A DNA stretch of 64,000 nt from Delphinapterus leucas (GCF_002288925.2 NW_022098093.1:1976029-2040028); one strand, 5' to 3'. Numbered from the stretch's first letter, positions 35,516 to 47,365 are shown. The notes: generated from the sequence alone by a model not told the origin. A program made the numbers and translations.

Positions 35516-35625
35516 ATATAGGCTTTGGATTGGGAGCACGTGACCACCCGCAGTTGACTCAGCTAGGTTTACCTTGACCTTGACATCATGGGGTAACTCG
35601 TGGGCCTTTCATTGTGTCCCCATAG

Positions 35626-35781
35626 GAAAGCTCTGCAGAGGACCTCCTCAGGCTAACATCTAAGAGTTTGCCTGATCTGACCAGTTCGGTAGAGGACGTG
35701 TCCTCTTGGACGGACAACGAAGACCAGGAGCCGGACGGGGACGAGGACGAAGGAACTGAATCGTCTTCCGTCCAGGGAGCG
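35626..35781 (+). CDS. PDZD2: PDZD2 internal exon: acidic Ser-rich segment
   Basis: This 156-nt exon is exactly 52 codons, phase 0 at both ends, between the acceptor tgtccccatag and a consensus donor GTAAGT. It encodes a Ser/Leu-rich start (ESSAEDLLRLTSKSLPDLTS) and then a strongly acidic run (DNEDQEPDGDEDEGTE). It has no recognised domain; the composition suggests a disordered, phosphorylatable linker between the second and third PDZ domains. Because both ends are phase 0, skipping it would keep the frame, so it could be a cassette exon. A tailless SINE remnant ends about 145 bp before its acceptor. The match to the corresponding segment of human PDZD2 is good but weaker in the acidic run, as expected for a linker. 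Confidence 0.93.
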
Positions 35782-36576
35782 GTAAGTGTGCCTGTGCTTT
35801 CCCGGGCTACTCTGCTGGGGTGATGTTTTCCCGAAGACATGGGTGCCAGGATCAGAGATAAAAGCTTGAGACAGATATAGATAGTATGGTCGAAACTGGG
35901 ATGGGAGAGGACCAGAGTGCATCTTTTTATTTTTTTGTCAGAATCATCCAGAAAAATCTGTGAGGGTAATACTTTTTATTTAAGAAAAAAAAGAAAATTG
36001 ACACTGGAATTGACACTGGAAATACGAGAGCAATTGGGTATTGAGTTCAGTGCGTATATCAACTTCTAAGAAGTCTAATATATACAAGGGTTTTATTGCT
36101 ACTTCTTGATATAGTGTTTGAAAACTATCGTTTGTGAATTTAAACTTAGACTGAGAGATGTCCGGTTGAAAGTGGAATGTTAAAATAACACAGAACCCAT
36201 TCAGGTGAAGTTGTATAGATGTGTCTCCCTGTTTTCATGAAATCAGGACTTTCCCACGGCTTGTAGCGCTTCCTTACCCAGCCTGTGATGCCTCACGCCC
36301 TCGTGGGCTGCTCCCCAGCGTGGTCTGGCACAGAGTCGGGAGGGCTTGTGGTTAGCTGTGGTTGCAGTGCGGCTCTGTGGTCTCCTCTTTGTATCCCAGA
36401 TCTGGTAGATACGTCATTTTTAGTGTAAAACCTTGTTAGCCACTGTTCCCCATCCAACCGGCCCTGGGGAGGGTGCTTTCTTTCTGCCATTTGGAACCCT
36501 TACTCCTTCCCATCAGCACTGAACCTAGTCAGCATGGGTAAGCGTTGGGAAATTTGTTTATAATTAGGCCTTAGAA

Positions 36577-36778
36577 CAGGGTTCCCCAAACCCCGGTACT
36601 AGTCCGCGGCCTGTTAGGAACCGGGCCGCACAGCAGGAGGTGAGCGGTGGGCAAGCGAGCGAGGCTTCATCTGCTGCTCCCATCGCTCACATTACTGCCT
36701 GACCATCCCCACCCCGTCCGAGGAAAAATTGTCTTCCACGAAACCGGTCCCTGGTGCCCAAAAGGTTGGGGACCTCTG
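36577..36778. mobile_element. non-autonomous hAT-type element with 8-bp duplication
   Basis: The ends are CAGGGTTCCCCAAACC and GGTTGGGGACCTCTG, imperfect inverted repeats with hAT-style CAG/CTG tips. CCTTAGAA (36569-36576) and CCTTAGGA (36779-36786) form an 8-bp target duplication with one difference. The inside (CCGGGCCGCACAGCAGGAGG, then ACGAAACCGGTCCCTGG) belongs to a repeat I recognise but cannot name with certainty. Confidence 0.75.
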
Positions 36779-37339
36779 CCTTAGGAGACAACAACAAAAA
36801 AATCTCTTTTTCCATTTACATGATATGCTATTTGAATTTAAGGAAGAAAAAGTTACTTTTCCCCTTTCTTTAGGATCACGGGAGTTCCAGGGCCACTAAG
36901 TATGGTGGTGCAGGTTGTGGACTGCACAAAGGTGCCACATCTAAGGGAGCACCACTTACATCGTAAACATCATAGGCTTTTATGTTTATGAGGACAGTTT
37001 TCTGGAAGATGGCAGTAAAGAGTTTTGCTCGAACAAAATCAGTACGTTAAGACAATTTTCCAGTAAAAGAAGGAAAACATCTTGAAGAAGTGGTACTTTT
37101 TGTAATTTTCCCAGAGGTCCCGTACAGGCCCATTGTTGATTTCAAACACTGTTCCAACAGCTTTTCCCTCAAAGGAAAGCTTTCTCAGAAGACTAACCTA
37201 TAAAGCAAGTCGATCAGAGCTGAACGGATGGGGTTAAAGTAAACAGTTTAGAGACAACTGTGTGATTATTCCCGCCTCTTTGTATTATGACGCCATTCAG
37301 TAGCCACTTTTTCCTTACTTTGTCCCTTAATTTTACTTT

Positions 37340-38130
37340 TGGTAAGGATAGAAACCACACTAATGGTCATGACCTCCACTGTCTCCCTGACTGAGCTCTG
37401 CCCACTTCTTGGGCCTCACCTCACACCAAGCTCACTGCCCGTCCTGCAGTCCTTCGTGATGACCGTACATTTATCTGCCATAGGACCTTTGCAAATGCTG
37501 TTCTGTCTCTCTGGAGTCCTCTTTGCCTGACTGACTCCAATTCATTTTTGGTTTTTGGGTTTTTAAAAAATTTTTACTGCAGTAGAGTGGCTTTACAGTG
37601 TTGTGTTAGTTTCTGCTGTGCAGCAAAGTGAATCAGCTGTACGTATACATATAGCCCCTCTTTTATCGCATTTCCTTCCCATTTAAGTCACTGCAGAGCA
37701 CTGAGTAGAGTTCCCTGTGCTACACGGTAGGTTCTCATTGGTCATCTATTTTATACATAGTATCAATAGTGTTTATATGTCAATCCCAATCTCCCAGTTC
37801 ATCCCACGCCACCCTTCCCCCTTGGTGTCCATATGTTTGATCTCTCTGTCTGTGTCTCCATTTCATCTTTTGGATCCTTTAGTGTTACTTCCTCAGAGAA
37901 ACTTCCAGAATATATCCAATCTATATTAAATCTCTTAGCTCTCATACCAAGACCATATGGCTTTCCCCTGAACTGCTTGTTACATTTAGATTTGTGATTA
38001 TTTGATTAAAATCTGTTTCTCTCGTCCAACTGTGAACTCCATGAGATGTAGGAATGCGATGACTGCCTTGAGTTCCCAGTGAATCCCTAGAATGTAGCCA
38101 GTACATCTAGTGCTGAGTTATAAATAACTA
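37340..38130 (+). repeat. L2 3' region split by an L1
   Basis: The left part reads AGGACCTTTGCAAATGCTGT and CTGACTCCAATTCAT. After the L1 it resumes with GTTACTTCCTCAGAGAAACT and the L2 end TGTGAACTCCATGAGATGTA and GTGAATCCCTAGAATGTAGC. Confidence 0.75.
37553..37861 (-). mobile_element. 5'-truncated L1 3' end inside L2
   Basis: Reverse L1 3' UTR (GTGTTGTGTTAGTTTCTGCT, GAGTTCCCTGTGCTACACGG, CAATCTCCCAGTTCATCCCA). The duplication is TTCATTTTTGG near 37541 and TTCATCTTTTGG at 37862-37873, one indel apart. Confidence 0.85.
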
Positions 38131-38973
38131 AATAAATTTAGAAACAGACAACAGGACAAGCATTCATTGAAAACTAATGAAAAAATGACAACAAAATCTA
38201 ACTAGATTTATCCACCATAAACATTACATTTACACCCCTGGCTCGTAGCTGACTGTATCATGGCAGCCTCAGAGGGCTGATGGGGCAATATCCACGTTCC
38301 AGCCCCTATAGGAATGACCTACAGAGACGTTCCCTGGATAAGCCTCGAACAGGCTGATTATCATGTGTCTCTTCTCCCACTATTGTCCACCCATCCTTTA
38401 AGGCCACGATCTTTCTGAGTCTACCCACCCTTCCTGCCTGTGACCTCCCCTGCCCTCGCCGTTCTCTGTTGGTACAGCAGTCACCCTCTGTACAGAAGGG
38501 GAATGGAGTGTGTGGCAGTCCAGCCAGCAGACCTCTCAACTCCAGCCTGACTCTGCTATTCCCACCTTTCTAACCAGACGTGGCTCTCCAGCCCGGCTCC
38601 AGCCCACAACTTCTCCCCTCACATGCCCACAGCCTGGAGAGCTCGCCCCTGCTGAACAGATCCCACTGCTCAGCAGCTGCGCCCTGCCCAGCTCAGCCAG
38701 TTTTCAATGGAGAGCTAAGTAAGCTCCATTGGATTGGATTTAAAGAGAGGAAAACTCTGCAACATACCTGCACCTCCTCTGAGAAAGCCCGGAGCCAGTA
38801 ATGTGGCCCAGTAGTCTGTAGAGAGGTTGTAGCTCCGCATATATTTTTTAATCTCATAATTCATAATCTCTTGCAAAAAAATCCAAGGAATTATTTGTCT
38901 AGGAATTTTTTTACACTAAATACTGCTCTAGTAAATGGGCCATTACCTTTATTAAATGTGTTACATGTTTTTA

Positions 38974-39052
38974 TTTAAATTATAATTTAAACTTACTATA
39001 GTTTTATAAATTTATCATGTTTTTTATAAATGTATTATAATTTAAATTATAA
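38974..39052. other. paired 18-bp AT palindromes
   Basis: TTTAAATTATAATTTAAA (38974-38991) and TTATAATTTAAATTATAA (39035-39052) are each perfect palindromes in an AT-rich stretch, with TTTTATAAA repeats between. They could extrude hairpins; no element explains them. Confidence 0.7.
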
Positions 39053-39079
39053 GTTAAATGAGTTGTTCTGGTTCCAAAA

Positions 39080-39640
39080 GTAATGTTTCCACTATATAAA
39101 TGGGTTGTTTGACCCCCAAAAACCTGCAAAAGACAATACAAATCACCCACAATCCTCCTGTTCAAAGATAGCCGTCTTTAACATTTTGCTATGCCTTTCT
39201 ACTTGATTTTTTTTCTTAAGCACATATATATATATTTTTAATTGACCTTATATTAACATACGTGTGGAACTTGCTATGGTCTTAATGATATGATCCTGAA
39301 CATTCCCTCATGTCATTAAAGGGTCTTCTGAAACATGATTTGTAATGGCTAATATTTTATAACATGGATATGCCGTAATTTATTTTACTAATTTTCTATC
39401 AGAAATTCCATTTACATCAGTCACACGTATATTTAATTTTAAAAATTATAAAGAATTCTGTACAGAACATGTTTGTCCATGTAGCTCTGTGCACGTTTTT
39501 CATTTTCTTATTTGCTTAGATAGCTTGTAGCAGTAGAAGTGCTTATTTACTAATTTACACTTCCAGCAGTGCCCAGGTCCCATCCTCACCAATAACATTA
39601 TCTTTAAAAAGTTTGCCAATTAATCACATATTGTTGGGTA
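39080..39640 (-). repeat. old L1M-like fragment
   Basis: AACATGGATATGCCGTAATT, then AATTTACACTTCCAGCAGTG, resemble reverse L1M 3' sequence. Very diverged, with unsure limits. Confidence 0.4.
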
Positions 39641-40689
39641 TGCTTATTATCACAATTTTGCCAAAGGAATTTCGGTGCATTCCATCATCACACACTTTAT
39701 TTGGGAAATTTTTCGTTGCCTTTAAGGAGAAACAAATGACTCCGAGCAATCGTCCCCCACAGGTACACACGCTTCAGGGCCGTACTTCTGGGTTTCTCCG
39801 TCACGTCACCCCCAGCTCTCATAGGCAGATCCCAAACCCACTATCGTCGGTGGAGAAACCAGCACTCATCCTGCTTTGACAGTTAGTTCTGCCTTCCGTG
39901 TGACCCGGACACCACCTGGCCCCACTTCACCTTCCACTGCACCCCCCTCACAAAGCATCACGGAGGAGGGGACACCGGGCTTCTTCCCTGGCTCATCACC
40001 CTTGCCTGAACGCCCACCATCTCTCAGCCATTCTCTTGAGCTCTGGTTTCAAGCCAGACGACCCGGGTGTGAGCCAGAGCCCTGCAGGGCCAGGAAGTGG
40101 GCACACGACATTTTCCCACCTTCACAATCTGCTCAGGGTCTGCCCTGCTGGGCCTTCCAGAGGTGCTGAACTACTGAGAAAAAGAAATGTTTCAGTTCTG
40201 TGTTTACAATCCAAGACTCTTTGTTTTATCATTTTTAAACACTATCGAGCCACTTAAACGAAAGAAACCTGGTACTGTTTTAATCAGGTAAGTCGCAAAG
40301 CCTTTTACTTCCCAGATGATAAAGAGCAAGCCTGCAGCCGAGTTCCGCTCTGGCTTGGACTCTTCTTGCACCTGTAAGTCATGAACGCTCCAAGCACTTA
40401 GGTGGAGCAAAAGTAATACAAACGCTCAGGATCTGCCATGAGCACCCTTGTGAGTTATCTTTCCATGGCTACAGGAAACAGCCACGAGGTTTTCCTTTCG
40501 AAGAGCTCGGGCCATGCTTAGAATAGAACCATGTGGTGAACATCAAGTGTGAGGGGCAGAGGCAAGAAAAAGGGAACAAGGATGGGACGGGGAAATCCCA
40601 CAGGCATGTGCGTGATTGTCATCCATCTCAGGGGGGTCTGGCTTCAGAGGGAGGGCCCTCCCTCCACCTCCCACAGACATCCCCATCTC

Positions 40690-41110
40690 CAAGACTGCCA
40701 GCCTGGTCTCAGAAATAGCTGAGTCTAGTCCCCTCCCCCATACCGACTGTGGTCCCCATCCGCCCGATTGGCCATTCTTTCTCAAGGCTTTCTTCTCCAC
40801 TTTGTCTTCTGCTCTGCAGTGACAATTTTTAAGTGAGAATCCGACCATGTCACTTCATTTAAAGTCCTTCAGTGGGTCTCAATCATGCTGAAGTTACAAT
40901 CACAACTCCGTAACGTGGAGCCATTGGCTCCAGCCTGCCTGTGCTGCCTTTCCTCTTGTATATGCTCCTGGCAGCCCTGACCACACAGACACAGACACAC
41001 ACACACACACACACACACATACCGTGCATGCGTGCGCACACAGCCCTCCCTGGCGCTCTCCCAAATCTGCTAATCACTGCTCACCTGGCATTTAGCATCC
41101 GCTGTTTTCT
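40690..41110 (+). repeat. L2 fragment with AC microsatellite
   Basis: L2-like text includes CCATGTCACTTCATTTAAAG, GTCCTTCAGTGGGTCTCAAT and GGCTCCAGCCTGCCTGTGC. A pure AC run is at 40995-41018, followed by GTGCATGCGTGCGCACACA, again alternating purine-pyrimidine. Confidence 0.55.
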
Positions 41111-41277
41111 CTTTATTTGTTGCTACATATCTTTTTTGGGAGAAGAAAGAAAGTACTTACATTTATAAACTTTTGAAGTCAGGAATACCTCGTTGGACCC
41201 CCAGTATCCAATGAGAAGTGCCTTGTATTCAATACATACTCAGTACATATTTCTCAATCATAAATCTATCTGTAGAA

Positions 41278-41458
41278 CAGTGGTTCCCAAAGTTCCCCAG
41301 ACCAGCAGCATCAGAATCACCTGGAAATGTGTTACAAATAAAAATCCTCAGGTCCCATCCCAGACCTGCTAAATCAGAAACTCCGAGGTGGCATCTACAA
41401 ATCTTTTTTTAATAAGGCTTCCCGGTGATTTGGACTAAGGCTAACATTTGAGAACTTT
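41278..41458. mobile_element. MER5-like hAT remnant
   Basis: Begins CAGTGGTTCCCAAAG, has ATCAGAATCACCTGGAAATG and GGTCCCATCCCAGACCTGC, and approaches its end at AACATTTGAGAACTTT. The right terminus has decayed. Confidence 0.75.
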
Positions 41459-41543
41459 AGAGCCCTCCGATAAAATGAGTGGCACATGCATTATTATTGG
41501 CTATTGAAAAAAGTGAGCATCCTTTCTCGAGTGTAAATAATTA

Positions 41544-41788
41544 TAGTTCATCTTTTTTAATTTTTATGTTTAAATTAATTTTACTGAAGTATAGTTGATT
41601 TACAATGTTGTGTTAATTTCTGCTGTGCAGCAAGGTGATGCAGCTCTACATATGTACACATTCTTTTTCATGTTCTTTTCCATGATGGTTTATGACAGGA
41701 TATTGAATACAGTTCCCTGTGCTCTACAGTAGGACCTTGTTGTTTATCCATCCTACATATAATAGTTTGCATCTAGTTCATCTTTTTT
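41544..41788 (-). mobile_element. 5'-truncated L1 3' end with 15-bp duplication
   Basis: Reverse L1 3' UTR at 41559-41773 (GAAGTATAGTTGATTTACAA to ATATAATAGTTTGCATC), flanked by TAGTTCATCTTTTTT at 41544-41558 and 41774-41788. Its truncation point is the same as in the L1 ending near 16962. Confidence 0.9.
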
Positions 41789-42819
41789 TAAATGACGTTT
41801 TTAAGGAAAAAAAAAAATATCTGGCCTTCTGAGGGAGTGGCTCTTTTTAAAATGAAGAGAGGAAGAAGAGTTTTAATATAACAGGATGTGGAATGGGTGA
41901 TACCTCTTAAGTGATTAGGAACCTGTCTTTCCCTTTTTATATATCTAACAAAAACAAAACAAAAATGAAAGTAATGATTGTTGTTGCCAAATGTGCAATT
42001 GTCGAAGCTCAGCTGGGAAGGTTTTGTTTAGCACATCAGTCAGCAGACCTGTATCCGGCTTCCTTTGGCATCAAGGGAATCAGTTCTAACATTTTTGGAA
42101 TCACTGGTTTGGAAAATCTTGGAGAACTTTGGGGTTATTAGGGTTTAAGAAGGAATAAAGGACTTCACCTCTCAAAAGGCGAAAAGAAAAGCCAAACTGG
42201 ATCTTATGATTCCGTAAGTCTGATGTGGGTGTTTGATTCTTCGTTTGTTGATGGCTTAACCCTGAGGTGTGGGAACCTGAATCACAGTCTTTTGGAAAAG
42301 GCAGCATCCTGGGGGTAGATGTCCATCTATATGCGGAGAGAAAGGAGAGGCTCTCTTGTGTTTTATTTGGATTGAATACGTGGTAAAGAGCCTGGGCACT
42401 GAGGGCTTGTAGTGACATGTCTGAGGGTGCCATTGCTGGTGAAGTCAGAGTGTGGGATTGTCTGTTGTTTGGGGCCTGAGCTAGATTTTTCTGGTGAATC
42501 GAACTTCGAGGCTAATGCAAGGAACAGAGAGCACCGAGAGTGTAAACTTGCGATTAGTGTTAAAACAGGAAGGTCCCAGTGTCTGACTGAAAAATCAGGT
42601 CTTCACAGAGTAAAACTATTAATGCAGAGAGACACTGGCTCAGGACTCCCCGAGCTTTCTGTTCTTTACTAAAGCCTCGAGGGGAGGGTGTTAAGACAGG
42701 CTGCTCGTATGGGCACAGGTGAGCTCTGCTGCTGCATCTCAGGGTCCCTCTGAGCACAGGGCAGTGGCAGCCACTGCTTAGAGACGTCCTCCATCTGCTA
42801 GTGGGTCAGGAACAGTCTT

Positions 42820-43100
42820 TCCTTCTCCTTGGGCTTCCACTTTCTACTTATCTAACTTTAGGACTCACCTCCTCCAGGAAGTCTTCCTGGACACACATAT
42901 CCTTCATGCCTGTAATACATACTGTATTTTCCTTCATGACCCTTAACACAGACTGTAAAGACATATTTATACATATGACTGCTTGCTTACCGTCATCCTT
43001 CCCATGAGTAGAGGATCCACGGGGGCAGGGCTCCTGTCAGGTTTGCTCACAGTTGGCTCTCAATATGTATTATGGATGGTTGGATGGGTGGGCAGAAAGG
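42820..43100 (+). repeat. L2 fragment
   Basis: L2 text: CACCTCCTCCAGGAAGTCTT, GGATCCACGGGGGCAGGGCT and CACAGTTGGCTCTCAATATG, then a GGATGGTTGGATGGG tail. Confidence 0.65.
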
Positions 43101-43924
43101 TGGATGGTTGATGTGCCCTCTCTCACTCCTTAATGCTCCTGCATGCCCCTCATCATAAGGCTTAGTTACCTTCCATTGACTTGCCCGCCTTGCCCAGCAC
43201 ACCACGAATTTTAAATGGGCGTGGCACATAGTGGGCATTTGTTGTTTGTATCTGCCACTCCCTTTTGGGAGTTTCCATCTGGTATACAAATATCAGTGTA
43301 TATAAGATCATTTTTCCAAGTATAGCACTGGGAGAACAACATCCCTTCCCTTAAAATAGGACATCAGTGGAACCACCTCATTAAGAAATGAGTAGATTTC
43401 TTATTTTCTCTTTGGTTAAGCTTCCAGAGCTGCTAGCAGCTAGAAAGGGAACTTAGAAAAGGGAACTTTTAACAAATCAACCACAGCAAAGGACTGACTA
43501 TCCCCAGGGAGTTGGTGAAGTAGTAGGTGGAATGTCAGTGAAAAGACTAGCCACGAAGGCCCCGGGGAAGACAGCATGGAACCTCTAGTCTCAGGATGTA
43601 GGTTCTGGTACATAGTCATATACAGTGTCAGGGCCACCAGGAACCTTGGGGGGTTGGCTGCTCTATACTTGCTGTTTTATAGGCTAGAAATCCTTGGTGA
43701 GAGAGAAGATCGCGGAGCTCTGCTGAGAGCAAACTTGTTCCCCTGGATAAGTCATGTTATAGCCAAGGCAGCAGCGAGGGGAAAGCAAAAGGGCCTGGAA
43801 GGAAAAGATGAATGCATCTCAAACACGTGAGGGGAAGAGCTGTGTGTAGCAGACGCGTGAATGTACGCAGGTAGCTCCCTGCTGTCGTGTATGTTAAAAT
43901 GCACAAGGAGGGTACGGTTTAGGC

Positions 43925-44035
43925 TGATCATCTGATCCCCAGGTTCCACGCTGGAAGGCCTGTTTGGCAGATCTGAGTGGGGTCTAGTTTCAGAAGCTTC
44001 CCAGGTGATTCTGATGCTTTTTAAAAAGCAAACCT
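43925..44035. mobile_element. MER5-like hAT fragment
   Basis: Contains AGCTTCCCAGGTGATTCTGATGC and GATCCCCAGGTTCCACG, part of the same family as the element at 41278. Truncated at both ends. Confidence 0.5.
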
Positions 44036-44633
44036 TTGAAAGATGGTGGCCACTGTAGAAAGCAGCCAATCCGACCACACACCTTTGTTAGCCACATGGC
44101 AACTTCCAGACGTGACCCAAAGTGGCAGGGTCCCTAAGAGTCTCCTGGCTGGGAGCTGGATGAAGCCCAGGGACCAGTCTGTGCATGGCTTTGAGATAAG
44201 AGGAGCTTTTAGGCCCCCAACTACCTTCCTCCTTCCTGCAGTCTGGGACGCAGGGAGAGAAGCTATGGTGGTTGTGCTGCTTGTGGGAAACTTGGAAGCA
44301 CAGACCCCCGAGCCCGTTCTGCATCCTTTGTGAACACAGACTTGCTTGCACACCTTGGCTGTCATTGCCTTCGCAGACATCAGTTCCTGGTATATAGACT
44401 GGTGTGGTTATTGCAGAAGCTGTATTATTCCCACCGACAACCCAAAGCAGGCAGGAACTCGTACTGATCCATAATTCCCACGGGTTGTATATTCTTCTCT
44501 CCACTGTCCCAAGCTGTGAACTACCCTCTCCTTCCCCTCAGCATCTTAGACTTCCCCAAGTAGATCTCAATGCATTTAGATGTTCCTTAAGCAACTCTTT
44601 AGGTGACTCAGGCCACGTCAAAGAGGCTGCGTG

Positions 44634-44825
44634 TTGGGGCTCCCCTGGTGGCGCAGTGGTTGAGAGTCCGCCTGTCGATGCAGGGGACACAGGTTCGTGC
44701 TCCGGTCCAGGAAGATCCCACATGCCGCGGAGCGGCTGGGCCCGTGAGCCATGGCCGCTGGGCCTGCGCATCCGGAGCCTGTGCTCCGCAACGGGAAAGG
44801 CCTGCGTACCGCAAAAAAAAAAAAA
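44634..44825 (+). mobile_element. CHR-type SINE, sense orientation
   Basis: Complete young-type copy with an A-tail. The duplication is AAAGAGGCTGCGTG (44620-44633) and AAAGAGGCTACATG (44826-44839), two differences. Confidence 0.92.
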
Positions 44826-46734
44826 AAAGAGGCTACATGAAGCTCCTTGCGGTATGTGGAACTGTCAGAGCGAGATAAGACAGATAAGTCTGCAAGGATC
44901 GTTAGTCTAAGAAAATAAGATTTAAACTCGGGGGTGGTTTTTTGTTTGATTTGGTTTCATACTTAAGGAGATGAAGTGATTATTTAAATAGGTGGGGGGA
45001 AAATAAGGTAAGAATAATTATTTGGCCTGGATGCATTGCCCAGAAAACTGCTGAAGTTTGAATTAGGCTTATTCCCCTGGCACATTTTTCTGGGGCCTGT
45101 TCCAACTCGTTACCTGGCTTTGTGCTGCATTTTCATCCGAGCAGTTTGCAGTTCTCAAGGAAGTAAACAGCTCAAGTGATTTGCATAGGAAAGCAAATAT
45201 TGTAATCTACAGCCCCACAGCGCCATGGTCTCCAAAGTAGGGTGAGCACACCCCAGGGCAGGGTTGGGGCGGAGTCAGGTAGTCCCCTTGCAGTGTGGGC
45301 AGAAAGTATTAGAACTTGTATAGATTTTTATCTCATTTTAGATCGTTTTGTGTTTTATAGTATATGTGTACATTAGCACAATAGCATAGAGTTATACATT
45401 ATGAATCTGTGTTGGGAGTGCTTGATGGCTACACGATCTATAATGGTTGACATCACAGCATGGAGCCGTAGGAAATACAGTTTAAAGAAATCCCCTTCGT
45501 ATACAGTCAACTTTATTATCATTTTTGGATTTGAAAAATTCCTTCACATTTCAGTGGAAATAAAATATGGACTACCAGGGCATGTAATAAAGTTTCTTTG
45601 CCTCCACATTAACTTTGATGAAACTGACACCATAGTGGTCATGAAGTGACTTTATCACGTCAAGTAAGTTGGTTCCAATCTTTGGGTATTCCATTACCGT
45701 ATTACAAGATGCCTTTTAGCCCTGCCCCTTGTTATGAATTTTCCTCTTATAAATATCATCCTTATTAATTTAGTTGTATATGTCCACTGGGAGTTGAAGT
45801 CTGTGGTCTGCCCATCGAAATGTGAAGTAGAATATATTAAGATTGAAGGAAGGTGGCAGTGCAGAAATGGAACTGAAATAGACAAAATGATGGCAATTAC
45901 ACGGGGGAAAAAACAGGATTATGTGACTTATAAATATAAATGAATATATCTTATATATTATATATTTTAAATGAATATATCTTATTCATTTATGAGCTTT
46001 GCTAAGCCTTTAAGGTAACAGAAATCCTTGAGAGGTATGTGTCTTTGGAGCCTTTACATGGAGATGGTGCTCATACACAGAGTCTCACTCTCTTAAGAGA
46101 AACAGGATATCTCCACTTAGTTTCAATTCCAGTTATCGTGCTGGGGTTTTGGTCTTTTTTTAGGAAAATCACTTTGACAGTGCATAGGTGAATTAGACAA
46201 ATAGGCAATGTATGCTAGAAAAAAGCACACCTGACTTGAAGACTTCATGAGAATTGGAAGATTTGAAGGGGTTTTGGTTTGTTTTTTTTTTTTTTTTTTT
46301 TTTGCTTTTTCACCACATTGTATACAACATGGTAGTACAGAGCCTGGAAATAAAAACACAGCAGAATATGAGAGATCAGAAGTTCCCCTCTGGAATCCAG
46401 GGCAGAAATTTCTCAAAGAAGTAGAGCCATTTACAATGAATAGAATTCTCCTCACCCACCCCCTATTGTAACTGTGTTTGCTTGCCTAGCTTTTTACATA
46501 AGTACTGATGTAGCTCAGTGAATGATGTTTGCAGAAAAAAGAAATCCATGCCTCTCCCTTCTGGTTCTTCCCCTTACTTCTTAACTTGGGATATCCTTCC
46601 TTCTATTCCTGACTCTCGAAATTCTGAAGCCCCTCATTCCTCAGAGACTTTTCTAATCCCTCCGGCTTTCTGTCATCTCTGCTTTCTCTCATTGCCAATT
46701 CCATTTGTCTGTTTCTCACATTTTAGAACCTAGA

Positions 46735-47163
46735 GTCTGTCGTACAGAGTGAAGTAAGTCAGAAAGAGAAAAACAAATACCGTATGCTAATGCATACATA
46801 TGGAATCTAGAAAAATGGTACTGATGGACCTACTGGCAGAGCAGGAATAAAGAAGCAGACGTAGAGAAGGGATTTGAGGACACGGGGGTGGGGGGGGGAG
46901 GCTGGGAGGTAGTGAAAGAGTAGCACTGACATATATACACTACCAAATGTAAAATAGCTAGTGGGAAGCTGCTGCAAAGCACAGGGAGATCAGCTCGGTG
47001 CTTTGTGATCACCTAGAGGGGTGGCATAGGGATGGTGGGAGGGAGGCCTAAGACGGAGGGGATATGGGGATATACATATACATATAGCTGATTCACGTTG
47101 TTTTACAGCAGAAACTAACACAACATTGTAAAGCAATTATGCTCCAATAAAGATGTATAAAAA
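46735..47163 (+). mobile_element. 5'-truncated L1 3' end, sense orientation
   Basis: Starts AGAGTCTGTCGTACAGAGTG (the end of ORF2), then has the 3' UTR with a G-rich run at about 46884-46897, and ends TGCTCCAATAAAGATGTATA plus A-tail. It is homologous to the complement of 55164-55600. A SINE sits at its tail. Confidence 0.88.
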
Positions 47164-47173
47164 AAAAACCTTA

Positions 47174-47365
47174 GGGCTTCCCTGGTGGCGCAGTGGTTGA
47201 GTGTCCACCTGCCGATGCAGGGGACACCGGTTCGTGCCCCAGTCCAGGAGGATCCCACATGCCACGGAGTGGCTGGGCCCGTGAGCCATGGCCGCTGAGC
47301 CTGCACGTCCAGAGCCTGTGGGAGAGGCCACAACAGTGAGAGGCCCGCGTACCGCAAAAAAAAAA
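47174..47365 (+). mobile_element. CHR-type SINE at an L1 tail
   Basis: Sense copy; a small internal deletion removes part of the CTCCGCAACGGG segment (GAGCCTGTGGGAGAGGCC). A-rich flanks blur the duplication, probably AAAAAAAACCTTA/AAAAAAAACTTA. Confidence 0.9.

Larger units (their letters stand above)
30601..35625 (+). other. PDZD2: PDZD2 intron, 5,025 bp
   Basis: A CpG-rich segment lies at 30961-31380. Further along are an MIR (32465-32685), L1M-like sequence (33430-34070), an L2 (34840-35300) and a tailless SINE close to the acceptor. I see nothing recognisable in 31400-32464, 32690-33425 or 34080-34839. Confidence 0.9.

Noticed and set aside
44634..44825. tRNA-like heads of the SINEs as tRNA genes
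   Set aside because: They cannot form a complete cloverleaf and continue into SINE body and A-tail; they are tRNA-derived repeats.
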